64,000 nt of DNA from Dama dama (Eukaryota > Chordata > Mammalia > Artiodactyla > Cervidae), in assembly GCF_033118175.1 (NCBI RefSeq), contig NC_083695.1:33001607-33065606 (forward strand). The letters are read 5' to 3'. The notes below the pieces were generated by a model. It saw only the letters and a program-made list of their open reading frames with translations, searched no databases and was not told where the DNA came from. Positions 49,290-61,186 of the stretch are shown piece after piece. Each line of letters opens with the position of its first letter. Position 1 is the stretch's first letter. The position numbers were made by a program, and so were the translations under genes.

Positions 49290-50062
49290 TTCTTTTAAGA
49301 CATTTGATGTCATTCTTTTACTCAAACCCTTCAGATTACTCCTCTCTGTCCCAGAGTGAAGCCTGAGTCCTTACAATGAACAGTAAGGCCAGTGATGTGC
49401 TGGTAGACCAGCTCTCGAGGAGAAAACAAAACAAAAAGCAAAAGACTCTGATTTGTAAAGTTCGTTGACTTTCATGATATAAATACTCCCACAATGACTG
49501 GTTCAGTGTGAAGTCACTGTAAGCAGAATTGGGAAGAGATGGGCACTTCTGGCTCTTATGAGTTTGTGTGAGTTGATACCAGCATCTTTGTCACACCACT
49601 GCATCTGAGATGGTCCCCCATCTACTTCTCTGCCCTCATATGGTACCTCTTGTCCCTCTCATGCTCCTCTCTCTGCATTGACCTTCTTGTGTTGTATTCC
49701 CAGTATTTCTTGTTTATGTTTATATGTTCTAATATTGATGCCCTTGCTCTTGTCTTCTTGGTCCTTCCACAGATAACTGCAAATACTGTTCACTCACTTT
49801 CTTCAGGTGTCTACTGAAACATCACTTTGGGGTCACCACCTAAGAGACAACCCCAGCCCAAGGAATTTCCTTGTCTCCACATCCTGTTTCTCCTTTGTGT
49901 TTATCAACACTTGCGTATTTACCTCATTTTCCTTTGTATGTTTCCCTAATGTTAGTATGAAAGCTCCATGTGGGCAGGGATTTTGTTTTGTCATTACCTT
50001 ATTCCCATTTCTTGGCACAATTCTTGGCACATCACTGCCACTGAATAAGTGAAAGTAAACAC
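49290..50062 (+). mobile_element. L2 LINE 3' end
   Basis: 'tcaaacccttcagattactcctctctgtcccagagtgaagcctgagtcc' and the terminal 'atgaaagctccatgtgggcagggattttg', 'cttggcacatcactgccactgaataa' are the L2 3' signature. Confidence 0.75.
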
Positions 50063-50679
50063 TCTCCCAGAAATCCTCCAGGAGACCTTTGTGTATATCT
50101 CATTGACTGGAACTCTGTCACGAGGCTACCTCACTGCAAAGGAATCTAGGAAAGGAAGTATTTGATTTTCTAGACTCTGTAGTACTGGCAGTGAAGGAGA
50201 AGGAGTTGGGTCGGGCACCCAAGACAGTGTAGAACAGGTGGGCAGAGGTTTGTGTTATTCTTATTTGCTAATGACCCCCATTTTTGTTCTGTAGCCTTGA
50301 TTCCTGGGCAGTTCAGCTCATGGTTCACTTAGGCTGGGGTAATTTGCTATTTTTTCATTCCAGACATCTCTCGGTGTCGGATGAGTAGGCAAACTCTGCT
50401 GGTAATCTCTACCTAGATACTGCTGGGTACCATAGCATGTATTGTCCTGTTTTCTTCCTATTGGAAATTTGTGAGTTGCTACTGACTCTTCCCTTCATCA
50501 ATAAAGTCAGACAAGCCAATTTGATCTCACAAATATGTCTTGAATTCTAATTTCTATTCATGTTGTCACAGCTGTAATTCTGATTCTTGTCCCTTGCTGC
50601 CTGTGTGACTATGCAGCTGTGACTAGTCTTTGAATCAGTCACTAAGGCACAAATAAAATAAAATTACAGGGCTGAGCCT

Positions 50680-51186
50680 GATATTTTCCTGCTTAAACCT
50701 TTCAGTGGTCCTTCCTTTTCGCATAGGAGAAAGCCAGGGCTCTGTGATCTGGCTTCTAATACTCTCCTTACCCCTGTTTCCCACAAAGCCCTGCCCTTCA
50801 GTTCATGTCCCAGCAATAAATACCTCTTTGCTTATAGTTTCCTGCCTACTCTGTCCTTTCTTTTCTCCATGTCTTTGTTCTCCCTGTCTCTCTACCTAAT
50901 TATCTTCCCCATCATCTCTTTTGGCTAATTTCTATTTATCCTTTATTCTAGTATCTTTTTCTTCCTGGAGAGGTAAAGTGCCTTTTTCCTCCCAAGTATC
51001 AATGCTTAAATTTATTATTGCAGATAGCACACAACTATTATAGGCATCTGTTTATGGGCCTTTTAAACCCTGCTAGGATGTGAGCTTCCTGAGATGCAGA
51101 AATAATATCTTACTCATCCTTGTATCTTCAGCACCCATTCCAGAGCCTGGCACATAGTAAGTGCTCAGTAAATTTTGGTTGCGTGA
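50680..51186 (+). mobile_element. L2 LINE 3' end (second copy)
   Basis: 'tgcttaaacctttcagtggtcc' near the start and 'atgtgagcttcctgagatgc', 'agcctggcacatagtaagtgctcagtaaat' at the end. Same family and orientation as the copy 0.6 kb upstream. Confidence 0.8.
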
Positions 51187-52379
51187 CAAGAAAAGCAAGC
51201 TAGATTAAGTCAGAGGGAGCAGCAGACATGGTCTGGGATTGAGATGGTTGACAAAAGTCAGCCAAAGCCTTGTATATTCAGAGTAGGGAGACCAGACAAG
51301 GAAAGAAATAAGGATGGAGGCCAGGAGAAGAGGATCAGGAGATCAGAGATTTAGGAAGAGATTCTGAGCATTAAATGGCAAGAACCCATTAATGGCTGAA
51401 TGCAAACAAGGGGCCAGGATGGAGAAGAGACTTGAGTGGGGTAAACATAGAATCCTGGCAATGAGGAGCCTGTTTTTGGGCCAAGAGACCTTTAGAGATT
51501 GTCTGCTAGGAGCCAGAACCTGACTCCAAGTATAGGCAGGTAGACCTGGAGGAGGTAGAGAGGAGGGTAGATTCTGCTAGGCACTCCTGACGTGCTCTGT
51601 GTATAGTATAAGTGTCACCCAGGACTGCTGGTGAGTGTCAATCCTCATAATGTTATTCAGACAAATGACAGAGGAACTTCTGTTCTCTAAGTTCAGTTGT
51701 CCCCTTCGAGGTAAGCGACTTTGAATAACATCCATGCTGAAGAAGATGTGTGAACTGAATGAACAATTCAGTAGATAGTTTTGTTTTGCGGTCATGGAGT
51801 TCAGCCGTATTTCCCTTGTGTCAGGCCTGGGTGTGAGCACCAGCTATCGTTTTTCCCATGGAGGTCAGGGGCAGAACTTTTACAACATTAATGGTAATGG
51901 GATATGTGAGGGGAGCTGCCCTGAGGAGGCGGGGGCTCTGGTTAGGACTCCGTAGATAGTCTTGGCCTGTAAAGCATTCAGCTACCAACCTTGTGTAGGT
52001 TTTTCTGACCTCTTCACGCTAGAGGATAAGCCTTTGGGAAAGGGGGATTAAGTCTTTGGATGCTGTGAACTTCTGCTTGTAGACCCCACAGCTCTATATG
52101 TCTTGTTTGCACTTGGTAAGCATTAGTTGAACTGAAATTCAAGGGTGTGTGTGCACTTGTCTGCATACATGTGGTGCTAATGGCCAAATCTCTGAGGAGA
52201 TATGGCAAGGCCAGGACTCAATGTGTGACTGTTGTCTTATTAGCTGGGGTTTGATGTCATCTCCTGAAGTTTGCTCAAGCAGTTGCTGCCTCTACTTATA
52301 AAGAGAGAATTTTCCCTTTGGCTGTCTGACCTGATCTATTGTAATAAAATTACTTAATATCTTTGTTTTTTTCCTCAAG

Positions 52380-52529
52380 GTATTTGATGAGAGGGCAGCT
52401 AACTTTGAAAACCATTCAGGAAGGCTTGGGGCCACAGCAGAGAAGGCGGCTGCTGTTGGGACTGCTAATAAATCAACAGTGGAAGGCATTCAGGCCTCAG
52501 TGAAGACAGCCCGAGAACTCACACCCCAG
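52380..52529 (+). CDS. VCL: VCL exon 14 (residues 625-674, head domain D3)
   Basis: Fifty codons: VFDERAANFENHSGRLGATA to ...EGIQASVKTARELTPQ. Residue 639 is Arg, where I recall Lys in human, a conservative change. The acceptor is 'cctcaag' after a T-rich tract and the donor gtgagt. Both ends lie on codon boundaries. Confidence 0.98.
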
Positions 52530-54135
52530 GTGAGTTTCACTCCCTTTTTTATCATGTAAGTTCACACCATAGTGAGTAAAGGAGGTTAACTACAGAACAG
52601 TTTCTATACATTTTTGAACACTTATTATAAAATATCATGAAAAAACCCACATTTACCCTTAGTGCCTATAAAATCATTTTTATATTGTTTGAATTTTTTT
52701 TTTTTACAATGATATGATTAGTTTTGAAAGTAGAAGAAACTAGTAAAGTACCCCTCTCCCATGAAGAATTAGAGAAAAATTTGATAATCTTGAGTGGTTA
52801 GTTGGGTTTGATTTTAGAGTTTATGCCTTTCCGCACATCTCTTTGAGGGTATTTAAACATTTTTAGTTGTGTTTATACTTAGTTTTCTTTTTTCTTTAAC
52901 TATATAACCAAGATATACCAGACTGTGAACAGAATATTGGAAGAGTAGGAACAAAAGAAAACAAATTGGACAGGAATTAAAGTTCTAGTACATGACAGAC
53001 ATTCTTTAAAAAAAAAATCAGTTCAATGTCACTAAATAGTGTGATGTTTGTTTTTGTTTATTTCACTTATTTACTTATTTTTCACGTATTTACTCAGCAT
53101 ATATTTCTTAAGTGCCTGTGATACATTAGAAATTGTCTTGGTTTTACAGATTTGTGATACTAGATTTGGTGGGAGCTTGTAGGCAGAGACAGGGGACATT
53201 TAGCATGTCCCTTCATTGTTCAGCTTTTATCCATGTGGCATGTTAACAAGTTAGAGTCTCTTGAAAAATCATACTTGTCTAGCTTTTTAAAAAAACATGT
53301 CTGTAAAACATGAGTGTATCTAACTTTCCTGAAAAAGTCCCATAAAACATGAAGAATAAAATATAGAATTTCTGTATAAAACTGAGATTCCTAAAAAACA
53401 GAAACACAGCAGTAGGCTTAACACACCAACTACAGAAAGAACCAGGACTTTGGAGACAGATCTGGACTTGAATCCTTTCCTCATGTGTAAAATGGAGGTA
53501 ACTCTTTCCTAGTGGATTACTTTGAAAATTAAGATGTTTCTATGTTATACAGCCTATCAAATACTCAGCAAATGTTAGTTCCTTCCCCTAGACCTGTAAC
53601 TGACTAGCTAAGAGCTCTTGAGCAAGTGACTTCAATTTTCTGTATCTTGGTTTTTGCAGCTGTGAAGTGGAGAAATTACTATCCTGTCTCTCTCTCACAG
53701 GCCTGTTGTGAGGATTCAGCCTAATAACAGATGTGAAAGTACCTTGTTAACTATAGACAGTTGTTTTTAGTAAATATTCATAAATCTGTTATAAGTAATC
53801 GGTATCTTTCTTAATGATGCTTTTTAAGATGCAAGGACATGGAGGGCTTAAGTATTTGTCTGTTTTGTGTATGTTTGGAAGTATCTCCAAACACTCCTTT
53901 ACTTTGTTACTTTATTAGCTTCTTAAAATCAGGCTGTGACTGTAAAACCTTTTCCAAGGGCCCATTCTGGGGGGCTGTTTTTCAGACCAAAACTAAAGTG
54001 TTTGGCCTTAAAGGAGACTTGCCGACTTCTGGCCTTACAGTGCCACCTGCAGGTGAAGAGGGGGAGGCTTCTGTCAAGGCTCAGGTTTGAGTGTGAAGGT
54101 GCTCTTGGCGTTTCAAGGTTGTCTGTCATTCCCAG
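52530..54135 (+). other. VCL: VCL intron 14 (1.6 kb)
   Basis: A degraded MIR near its 3' half. 52530-53415 holds T and A runs but no recognised repeat. A further possible MIR fragment lies at 53450-53590. Confidence 0.8.
53600..53790 (-). mobile_element. MIR SINE, antisense or degraded
   Basis: 'gctcttgagcaagtgacttcaattttctgtatcttgg' and 'tgaagtggagaaattactatcctgtc...cacaggcctgttgtgaggattcagcc' is the common reverse MIR pattern. Confidence 0.7.
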
Positions 54136-54244
54136 GTGGTCTCAGCCGCTCGCATCTTACTTAGGAATCCTGGAAATCAAGCTGCTTATGAACATTTTGA
54201 GACCATGAAGAACCAGTGGATCGATAATGTTGAAAAAATGACAG
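54136..54244 (+). CDS. VCL: VCL exon 15 (residues 675-711, end of head domain D3)
   Basis: Thirty-six codons, VVSAARILLRNPGNQAAYEH to ...WIDNVEKMT, plus one base of Gly711. The acceptor is 'gtcattcccag' and the donor gtagag. It carries the last D3 helix and the short linker toward D4. It contains the fourth W-I-D-N phrase of the head repeats. Confidence 0.98.
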
Positions 54245-55361
54245 GTAGAGTTGTGTGCAAAATTCTTGCTGTCTAATCCATGAGAGACAAGCTCTGAGAA
54301 ACTCAAGCAGGACTGGTTATGTTACTGAGCTGCAATTGGATAAAGGTTCTGTCATGTGCCTGACAGTGTACTTGGCCTTGATTACAGCCTCTGAGCAGCA
54401 GCGGCTTCTCATTCAAGCCCTGCAACTTTGTCCAAAGAGAGACTCTTTGAGCCTCTTTGATTTTAATGCCGCCCTCCCAGTGTGATGTTTATTGTTACAG
54501 CTCCTATCTTCTCTGAATAGTGTCTTTTCTCTGTCTGAGCCAGGGTTTGGTTTCAGAGGCTGAGAGGCAGTGTTTGTGGATACAGTAAGTGTCCCTGTCA
54601 TTTTCAACGGGTTCACATTTCAAGGAACCACAATAGCTACCATTTAATACAACTTGTCTCAGAATTTCCTCCAACTTATCAACTACGTAGTTTTTTTTTT
54701 TTTTTTTAAAGGAGAAACCAACAACCAACAGACCTGTGTCTGTGCAGTTGAAGTGGCATCTCTGAATCTTCATTCTCTGTGGAGGGAGGGATGGGAGAGG
54801 AAGAGATGAGGGAGGTAGGCGCTTCAGCTTCCCTGCACAACCTGCTGGGACAGGGGTCCTTAGCAGCCAGTGATGAAAGTGGAGCTCCTTGGGCATCTGA
54901 AGACAGGTAACAGAAACAAGAAACAGGCTGTTAAGGTTACCGGAATCCACCGCGTGGCTCATCTTGGGCACTACAAGCTGCCAACAAGCAACAGATGGCT
55001 GGGGAGTGAGACGGAAGGAGAAAACATTCTTAAGAGATAATGTGGTGCTGATGTGGTGAAGGTTTCAGACACAATCCTGGTTTCCTCCTCATGTGAAAGC
55101 GTTACTGGGTGTCTGTGGTAGATATAAGAAGGCTGGGACCACGGCTGGTAAAAAGGCTGTGAATCTGTTTGGCCTCCTGGGCTACATTCTCACTCCTCAC
55201 CCGCTACCCACCCTCCAGTGGTGCTTTTGATTGTGTAAGAAGGATTTTGAGCTGAAGGCAAGAATTATGAGTGTTGTACTTTCACATGAATGGGCATCAG
55301 GGTTTTGGAGTATCTATTCTTCTAAAATAGAAACTAAACTCCATTTCTATTCTCCGGACAG
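54245..55361 (+). other. VCL: VCL intron 15 (1.1 kb), no recognised transposon
   Basis: A run of about 16-17 T lies near 54691-54707. The rest is single-copy-looking and comparatively GC-rich. No exon or RNA gene was recognised. Confidence 0.8.
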
Positions 55362-55664
55362 GGCTGGTGGACGAAGCCATTGACACTAAATCTCTGTTGG
55401 ATGCTTCTGAAGAAGCAATTAAAAAAGACCTGGACAAGTGTAAAGTTGCCATGGCCAACATTCAGCCTCAGATGCTGGTCGCTGGGGCAACCAGCATTGC
55501 TCGTCGGGCCAACCGGATCCTGCTGGTGGCTAAGAGGGAGGTGGAGAACTCTGAGGATCCCAAATTCCGTGAGGCCGTGAAAGCTGCCTCTGATGAATTG
55601 AGCAAAACCATCTCCCCAATGGTGGTGGATGCAAAGGCCGTGGCAGGAAACATTTCTGACCCTG
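55362..55664 (+). CDS. VCL: VCL exon 16 (residues 711-812, head domain D4)
   Basis: The largest coding exon here. Two bases of Gly711, 100 codons (LVDEAIDTKSLLDASEEAIK to ...VDAKAVAGNISDP) and one base of Gly812. It makes up nearly all of D4, the bundle that touches both the D1-D3 claw and the tail. Residue 799 is Val, where I recall Met in human. The donor gtaagc is close to consensus. Confidence 0.98.
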
Positions 55665-57127
55665 GTAAGCAATGCATGGTGTGGTTCACCTAACCTGAGA
55701 GGTTAATTCAGGCAGCTGACAGGGAGGGAAGAGAAGATGCACCCCACAACCCCCACATACAAAGTCTTGAAGGAAAAACTAGAGTGTGCTAGTTTGAGTA
55801 TGCTAGATTAATCTTTTTCTATTCAAAATATATTGGACAGAATATTTCCTGCAGTGTTGGCAGGGTTATCGTAAGTTAGTTTCTCTGGAGCAACTTCTCT
55901 GTACTTTCTTCATGCAGTCTGACTAAATAGCTCCCTGTCCTGTTGAATCATTATTTTGGAAATTTCTCAAAAGATGCATAATAATCAATTTATCAACCAC
56001 TTAACTTATGTCACTTGCATAACTTCTGCTTTTCTTAAAATGCTTTTTCTCTAGACACCATTCTTTATTTCTGTCAAATTTGGAGGACCTGAGTTGACCT
56101 GTGGGTCTCCTAGGTGATTATCTTGATCCTACACCAAAGAATTTGGGTTTTCTTTAGCTGAATTTTGATCATGTTTTCATTGCTGCTGAAGATGTTTCAC
56201 TCCTTTCTGGTAGGAAACATCTGAATTCCTTCCTTCTGTGAACCTCCAGTGATTCTAGCCTCGTCTCTGAGTAGGATCCACTCAGTGTGAGAGAGTGGGA
56301 AGAAGGGGCTGCCCTCTTCATCCCCAGCCCAGGCAAAGTCTACCTAGTTTTCTCAACCCACCATCACTAAAGACTTGCTCAGTTTCCTAATTAGAGTTTC
56401 TAATAGTTTGAGTGGCTTCCCAGGTGACTCAGTGGTAAAGGATCTGCCTGCCAATACAGGAGACATGGGTTCAGTCCCTGGGTTGGGAAGATCCCCTGGA
56501 GAAGGGAATGGCAAACCGCCTCAGTATTCTTGCCTGGGAAATCCCATGGACACAGGAGCCTGGAACGCTACCATCCACAGGGTTGCAAAAAAGTTGGACA
56601 CAACTTAGTGACTAAACAACAACAATAGTTTGAGTAAATTCTTTAATTCTAGGTGACAGGATACAGTAGCAGCAGCTCATTGTAGGGGTTAATATGCTGA
56701 ATGCCAAGTGGAGTAGGTAGGGAGAAAGGTGAGAAGTACCCCAGGGAAAGTCTGCCCCATCTGAAAGTGACATCTCCCCTGTTCTGAGTGGGGCATGCTT
56801 ATCTCTTGACTGCTTTATCATGAGAGGGGATGAGCACCACCTGATCCCAAAGTGTTCCTGCCCAGGAATGTCCCGAGTGCTTGTCAGCTGTCCAGGCAAG
56901 AAGGTCCCCTGAGCACTACAGGGAACGGCTGGTTTGTGCTGCTTCTGACTCTTTGCAGGACTCAGGGCATCTGCCTTGCTCTTACCTCCCTTCCCTTTCA
57001 GTCACTGCCTGTACCACTTACTGGCAGCTTCACACCCAGCTTTTGTTACTGGAAACCAGTTCTGCTGGACAGACAGTGCTCCAGGGTACTGACCTACCCA
57101 ACTGAAAGTGAGGGTGTCTGTGTTTAG
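55665..57127 (+). other. VCL: VCL intron 16 (1.5 kb)
   Basis: One Bov-tA with target duplication. 55665-56400 and 56640-57127 contain no recognised repeat. Confidence 0.85.
56402..56635 (+). mobile_element. Bov-tA SINE with 12-base target-site duplication
   Basis: AATAGTTTGAGT is found at 56402-56413 and 56624-56635. A full sense Bov-tA lies between, ending in an AACAACAAC tail. Confidence 0.95.
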
Positions 57128-57252
57128 GACTGCAAAAGAGCTTCCTGGACTCAGGATACCGGATCCTAGGAGCTGTGGCCAAGGTCAGAGAAGCCTTCCA
57201 ACCTCAGGAGCCTGACTTCCCACCTCCTCCACCAGACCTTGAACAGCTCCGA
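57128..57252 (+). CDS. VCL: VCL exon 17 (residues 812-853, end of D4 and first proline stretch)
   Basis: Two bases of Gly812 and 41 codons: LQKSFLDSGYRILGAVAKVR, then EAFQPQEPDFPPPPPDLEQLR. It contains Tyr822 (in DSGY), reported as an Abl target at cell-cell junctions, and the FPPPP motif at about 842-846, the binding site for the EVH1 domains of VASP/Ena. The donor is gtaagt, perfect consensus. It ends on a codon boundary. Confidence 0.98.
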
Positions 57253-57884
57253 GTAAGTAAACCCAGATACAAGGGGAGAACTGAGCAGCAGGGTGTTGGG
57301 ACTGCAGTGGCAGAGAGGTAGTCTGCTCTGGAGCCTCTGTAACCAGGTAGCTTTGTTTTATTTCACTTGAATCTCAGTCAGAGGCACAACTCAGCTTTCA
57401 TTTTTGAATCTAGGGGAGTCCTAACCCAGTGCTTATGCATTGGGTGTGCTGGGTAAGTGGAGAGTCGGTGGTGTTGGTCTGCTTTGATGGGGAGTGACTG
57501 GAGCAGAGGAACTGGCTATGGTCAGTGTGAATGTGACGAGTGATGAGTTAGTGGGGTAGGCTGGTAAGGAGTGGGAAAATAGCCATATTGGAAATAGCTT
57601 GTCCTTAGGAATAGCTTATCAAGGCAATAATTTTATTTAATGTCCTGATTTACTTACCTGTATTTAATGTCCCAAATTTGCTTTCCCATGTTTAAGTTTC
57701 TAAGTTTGTTGAGGACAAATTTGGGTGATTGTGCCCATAGCTAATGACCAGTGCTTCCCTAGCCACCAACACTTCTTTTTTGATATGATTTGATTCTTTC
57801 CATTTGGTGGACTGTGGGTGGGTGGTTAGAGTCAGGAGATGGCTGTTCTGGGGAATGGATTCTTACGGGATTAATAAGAGTCCT

Positions 57885-58035
57885 GACATTTGGAATCAAG
57901 AACTTAGAAGTCATTTGGTCTAGACACCCCTCATTGGTAAACGAGGAACCCGAGGCCCTGGGGAGAAGTTCCACGCTTATGCAGCTGCCCCTCAACTCTG
58001 GTCCGAAGTTAAGACCAGAACTTAGATCTTCTTTG
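57885..58035 (+). mobile_element. MIR-like fragment
   Basis: 'tcattggtaaacgaggaacccgaggccctggggag' then 'tatgcagctgcccctcaactctgg...gaacttagatctt' resembles the MIR 3' half. Diverged. Confidence 0.5.
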
Positions 58036-58199
58036 AGGATCTTTGGCTTGGTATTACCATGCATGCCTCCCTGGGATATGTCCAAAACAGTAGCTGCTAG
58101 TTTTTTGTGAAGAGAAAAGGAAGAAAATATGCTTCTGTTGAGATTGAAGCAGGTGGTCCTTGTGCTCAGTGTGGATGATTGTGAATGTGGGTGACTTTT

Positions 58200-58887
58200 C
58201 TGGGGATGCTATTTTTAATTAAAAAAAAAAACAAACTTGCTCATTTTTAATTGAGGAATAATTGCTTTACAATATTGTTTTGGTTTCTGCCATACATCAC
58301 CATGAATCAGCCGTAGGTGTACATATATCCCCTCCCTCTTGAACCTCCTTCCTATCTCCTGCCCCCTCCCGCCCCTCTAGGTTGTCACAGAGCCCCGGTT
58401 TCCGCTCCCTGAGTCTTCCAGCACATTCCCACTGGCTATCTCTTTTACGTATGGCAGTGTATACATTTCCATGCAACTCTCTCCATTCATCCCATGTCCA
58501 CACATCCCGACCTTCCCATGTCCACAAGTCTGTTCTCTATGTCTGCATCTCCACTGCTGCCTTGCAAAGAGGTTCATCATTACCATCTTCCTAGATTCCA
58601 TATATATGTGTTCATATATGATATTTGTTTTTCTCTTTCTGATTTACTTCACTCTGTATGATAATGCTCTAGGTTCATCCACCTCATTAGAACTGACTCA
58701 AACGTGTTCCTTTTTATGGCTGAGTAATATTCCATTGTATATGTACCACAGCTTCTTTATCCATTCATCTGTCGATGGACACCTAAGTTGCTTCTATGTC
58801 CCAGCTATTGTAAATAGTGCTGCAGTGAACACTGGGGTACATGTGTCTTTTTCAATTATGGTTTTCTTAGAGTATATGCTGGGGATG
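58200..58887 (-). mobile_element. Ruminant L1 3' end, antisense, with short target duplication
   Basis: About 670 bases of well-preserved L1 3' sequence in reverse: 'attgctttacaatattgttttggtttctgcc', 'gagtaatattccattgtatatgtaccacagcttctttatccattcatc', then 'cttctatgtcccagctattgtaaatagtgctgcagtgaacactggggtacatgtgtc'. CTGGGGATG flanks it at 58200-58208 and 58879-58887. It is less diverged than the L1M copies, so younger. The 157-codon frame at 58471-58944 is fortuitous. Confidence 0.88.
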
Positions 58888-58963
58888 GTTTTTAGAGGAA
58901 AGGAAAGAATTCTAGTGGGGTGGTTCCTAGGACTTTACTTATAACCTAGCAATTCTTTCTTAG

Positions 58964-59182
<219 letters not shown>

Positions 59183-59737
59183 TGAGGAGCCAGACACACA
59201 GTCCAGGAAGAGTCTTCCTGGAAAATCATCCTTTCTCTGCTTTGGTTCGTGTTGTTGCCAGTAGCTGGATCCTCTTCTTTCTTGTGATTTAGTGAGATGT
59301 TTTTGGTACTTGATGGTTTCTCCTTCTAGCAGCTCAAGTGAGAGCTAGGACACCTGTGGCTTCCTTTCCTCTGTCCTCTGGAGTATCAGCTCCCCTGATG
59401 GTGGACATTTAGTCTCTAAGAAATTTCTCTTCTTTCTTGGGGTCACTGAATGTTGTTAGATGCTCTCTTGGTAATTATCCACACTCCAAACATGGCACAG
59501 TCTTCTGTGGGCTCTGCTCTAGCTATATGAAATATTTTCATTTTCCTTCTCTTTTCTCATAGAATCAGATATTTGGTATCGTAAAAGCTTTGTCCTTTGT
59601 CCTTTTATCAGAATCATCTTACCCTTCAATTCAAGACAGCTTCAGGCTAACTCCCAACAGATCTGGAAGTGCAAATGTTCATGTGGTTGGTGAAAATTTG
59701 GATGCTATAGCAGTCACGCCTCGTGAATAACTTTTGC

Positions 59738-59977
59738 CTGCGTGCGTGTGCATGCTCGGTTGTGTCTGACTCTTTGCAGTCCCATGGACTGTAGCTTTCC
59801 AGGCTCCTCTGCCCATTCAATTTTCCAGGCGAGAACACTAGAGTGGGCTGCTATTTTCTCTTCCAGGGGATCTTTTCCACCCGGGGATCTTTTCCACCCA
59901 GGAATCAAGCCTGTGTCTCTTGTGTCTCCTGTGTTGGCAGGTGGATTCTTTACCACTGAGTCACTTGGGAAGCCCCT
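59738..59977 (-). mobile_element. Bov-tA SINE, antisense, with internal 17-base tandem duplication
   Basis: Reverse Bov-tA from 'gcatgctcggttgtgtctgac' to 'accactgagtcacttgggaagccc'. GGGGATCTTTTCCACCC is repeated head to tail at 59866-59882 and 59883-59899, a duplication private to this copy. Confidence 0.93.
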
Positions 59978-60435
59978 ATTTGGCTCTAAATGATGAAAAG
60001 TGAGTGGTAGCCTTTCTAGATAAGAGGCAGATTTATTTGTTAGTTTTAAGTCAGTTGTGTTTCTACTATGACCCTACATCTTTATTCCCAACATCTATTT
60101 TCCTTTTTCTTTTTATGCTCTCTGTCATCTCAAGCTCTTGTATTGAATATAGTTCCCAAGGGACCTCCCGCACATCCAGTTGATCTTGAGTTTTTTTCAG
60201 GCTGGGAATTTGACCTTGGTTTTTTTAACTCTGTATTTTTCTGAACTGTTAGCTGTGAGTCCAGGTTCACAGAAGGAATGGTGACCTTGCTGGTATAGGA
60301 CCTGACCTGTGGACTTTTACAATCATGTCTCTCCAACTGGGGCATGCATACCCCTGGGACCGTTAGCAGAGTCCCAGTGCATGTGGGGAGTGGAGTGGGG
60401 GTGACAGTGAAGGTTGGTTTTACTTAGAGATTTTA

Positions 60436-60546
60436 AAGAAAATTTATTTATTTATTTGGCCATGCCTCATGGCCTGTGAGCTCTTAGTTCCCTGAACAGG
60501 GATCGAACCCAGTCCCCAACAGTGAAAGTGCTGGGAATTTCCTAAA
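60436..60546 (-). mobile_element. CHR SINE, antisense
   Basis: 'tttatttatttatttggccatgcctcatgg', then 'ttagttccctgaacagggatcgaaccc', then 'aacagtgaaagtgctggga'. The tail has a (TTTA)n run. Confidence 0.88.
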
Positions 60547-61139
60547 GAAAATTTAAATTTCATTACAATAAACCCAGATACATTGTGCAGAGGAACACAA
60601 AGTATACATGAATTGTAAAGATAAACATAAAACTTGAGGGGTGGACAGCATTGGCCTAGATGTTTATCCTACTCTGCCATTTGTCACCAGAAATCCTTAA
60701 ATCTGACTGCATCTGGTGGTTTGCCTCTGGGGGTTGCTGACTCCAAGCTGTGTGAAGTCAGTAGTTACTTGAACCATGTGTGTTTAGGGAGGTGGGGAGT
60801 GGGATGTGTTTGTGTTTCTATCAGTCTATCTTTGTACACTTTGGGACTCTGAACCCCACCCAGAAGGAGTGGGCTGGCCTTACCTTTAAGGAATGGGGAT
60901 GAGTCCTGGTTGAGACAGTTTAGGTGAAAGGATTTAAAAGGTACCTCCACCACTTGTTCGCCCTGAGTCCTCCAAGTTAATAGTCAGCTTTTGGAGGCAG
61001 GCTTCCTGTGTGGATTAAGATTTTTAGGAGTTGTAGCAACCTTAAATAAAATTTGACACAAACTCTTACTTTCTCTTGGTTAGAGATGTTTGTAATCTGA
61101 GATTACATACCCTGAGATGTTTGATATAAAGAACCAGTG

Positions 61140-61186
61140 TTTGCCATTCTTTATTATTATTTTTTTTTTTTTTGCCATTCTTTATT
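61140..61186. repeat. 15-base direct repeat flanking a poly-T run
   Basis: TTGCCATTCTTTATT at 61141-61155 is repeated at 61172-61186. Between the copies there is only ATTAT followed by about 13 T. Confidence 0.9.

Larger units (their letters stand above)
48747..52379 (+). other. VCL: VCL intron 13 (3.6 kb)
   Basis: Microsatellite at the start and two L2 3' ends. 51190-52370 contains purine-rich and mixed sequence with no family recognised. The acceptor tract is 'gtttttttcctcaag'. Confidence 0.85.
57253..58963 (+). other. VCL: VCL intron 17 (1.7 kb)
   Basis: An antisense L1 of about 670 bases ends 85 bases before exon 18. A probable degraded MIR covers about 57880-58030. 57253-57880 shows nothing. 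Confidence 0.85.

Noticed and set aside
58471..58944. 157-codon + strand open frame, the second longest in the window
   Set aside because: It is the antisense of a ruminant L1 3' end and its translation shows only L1-antisense character. It is a chance frame.
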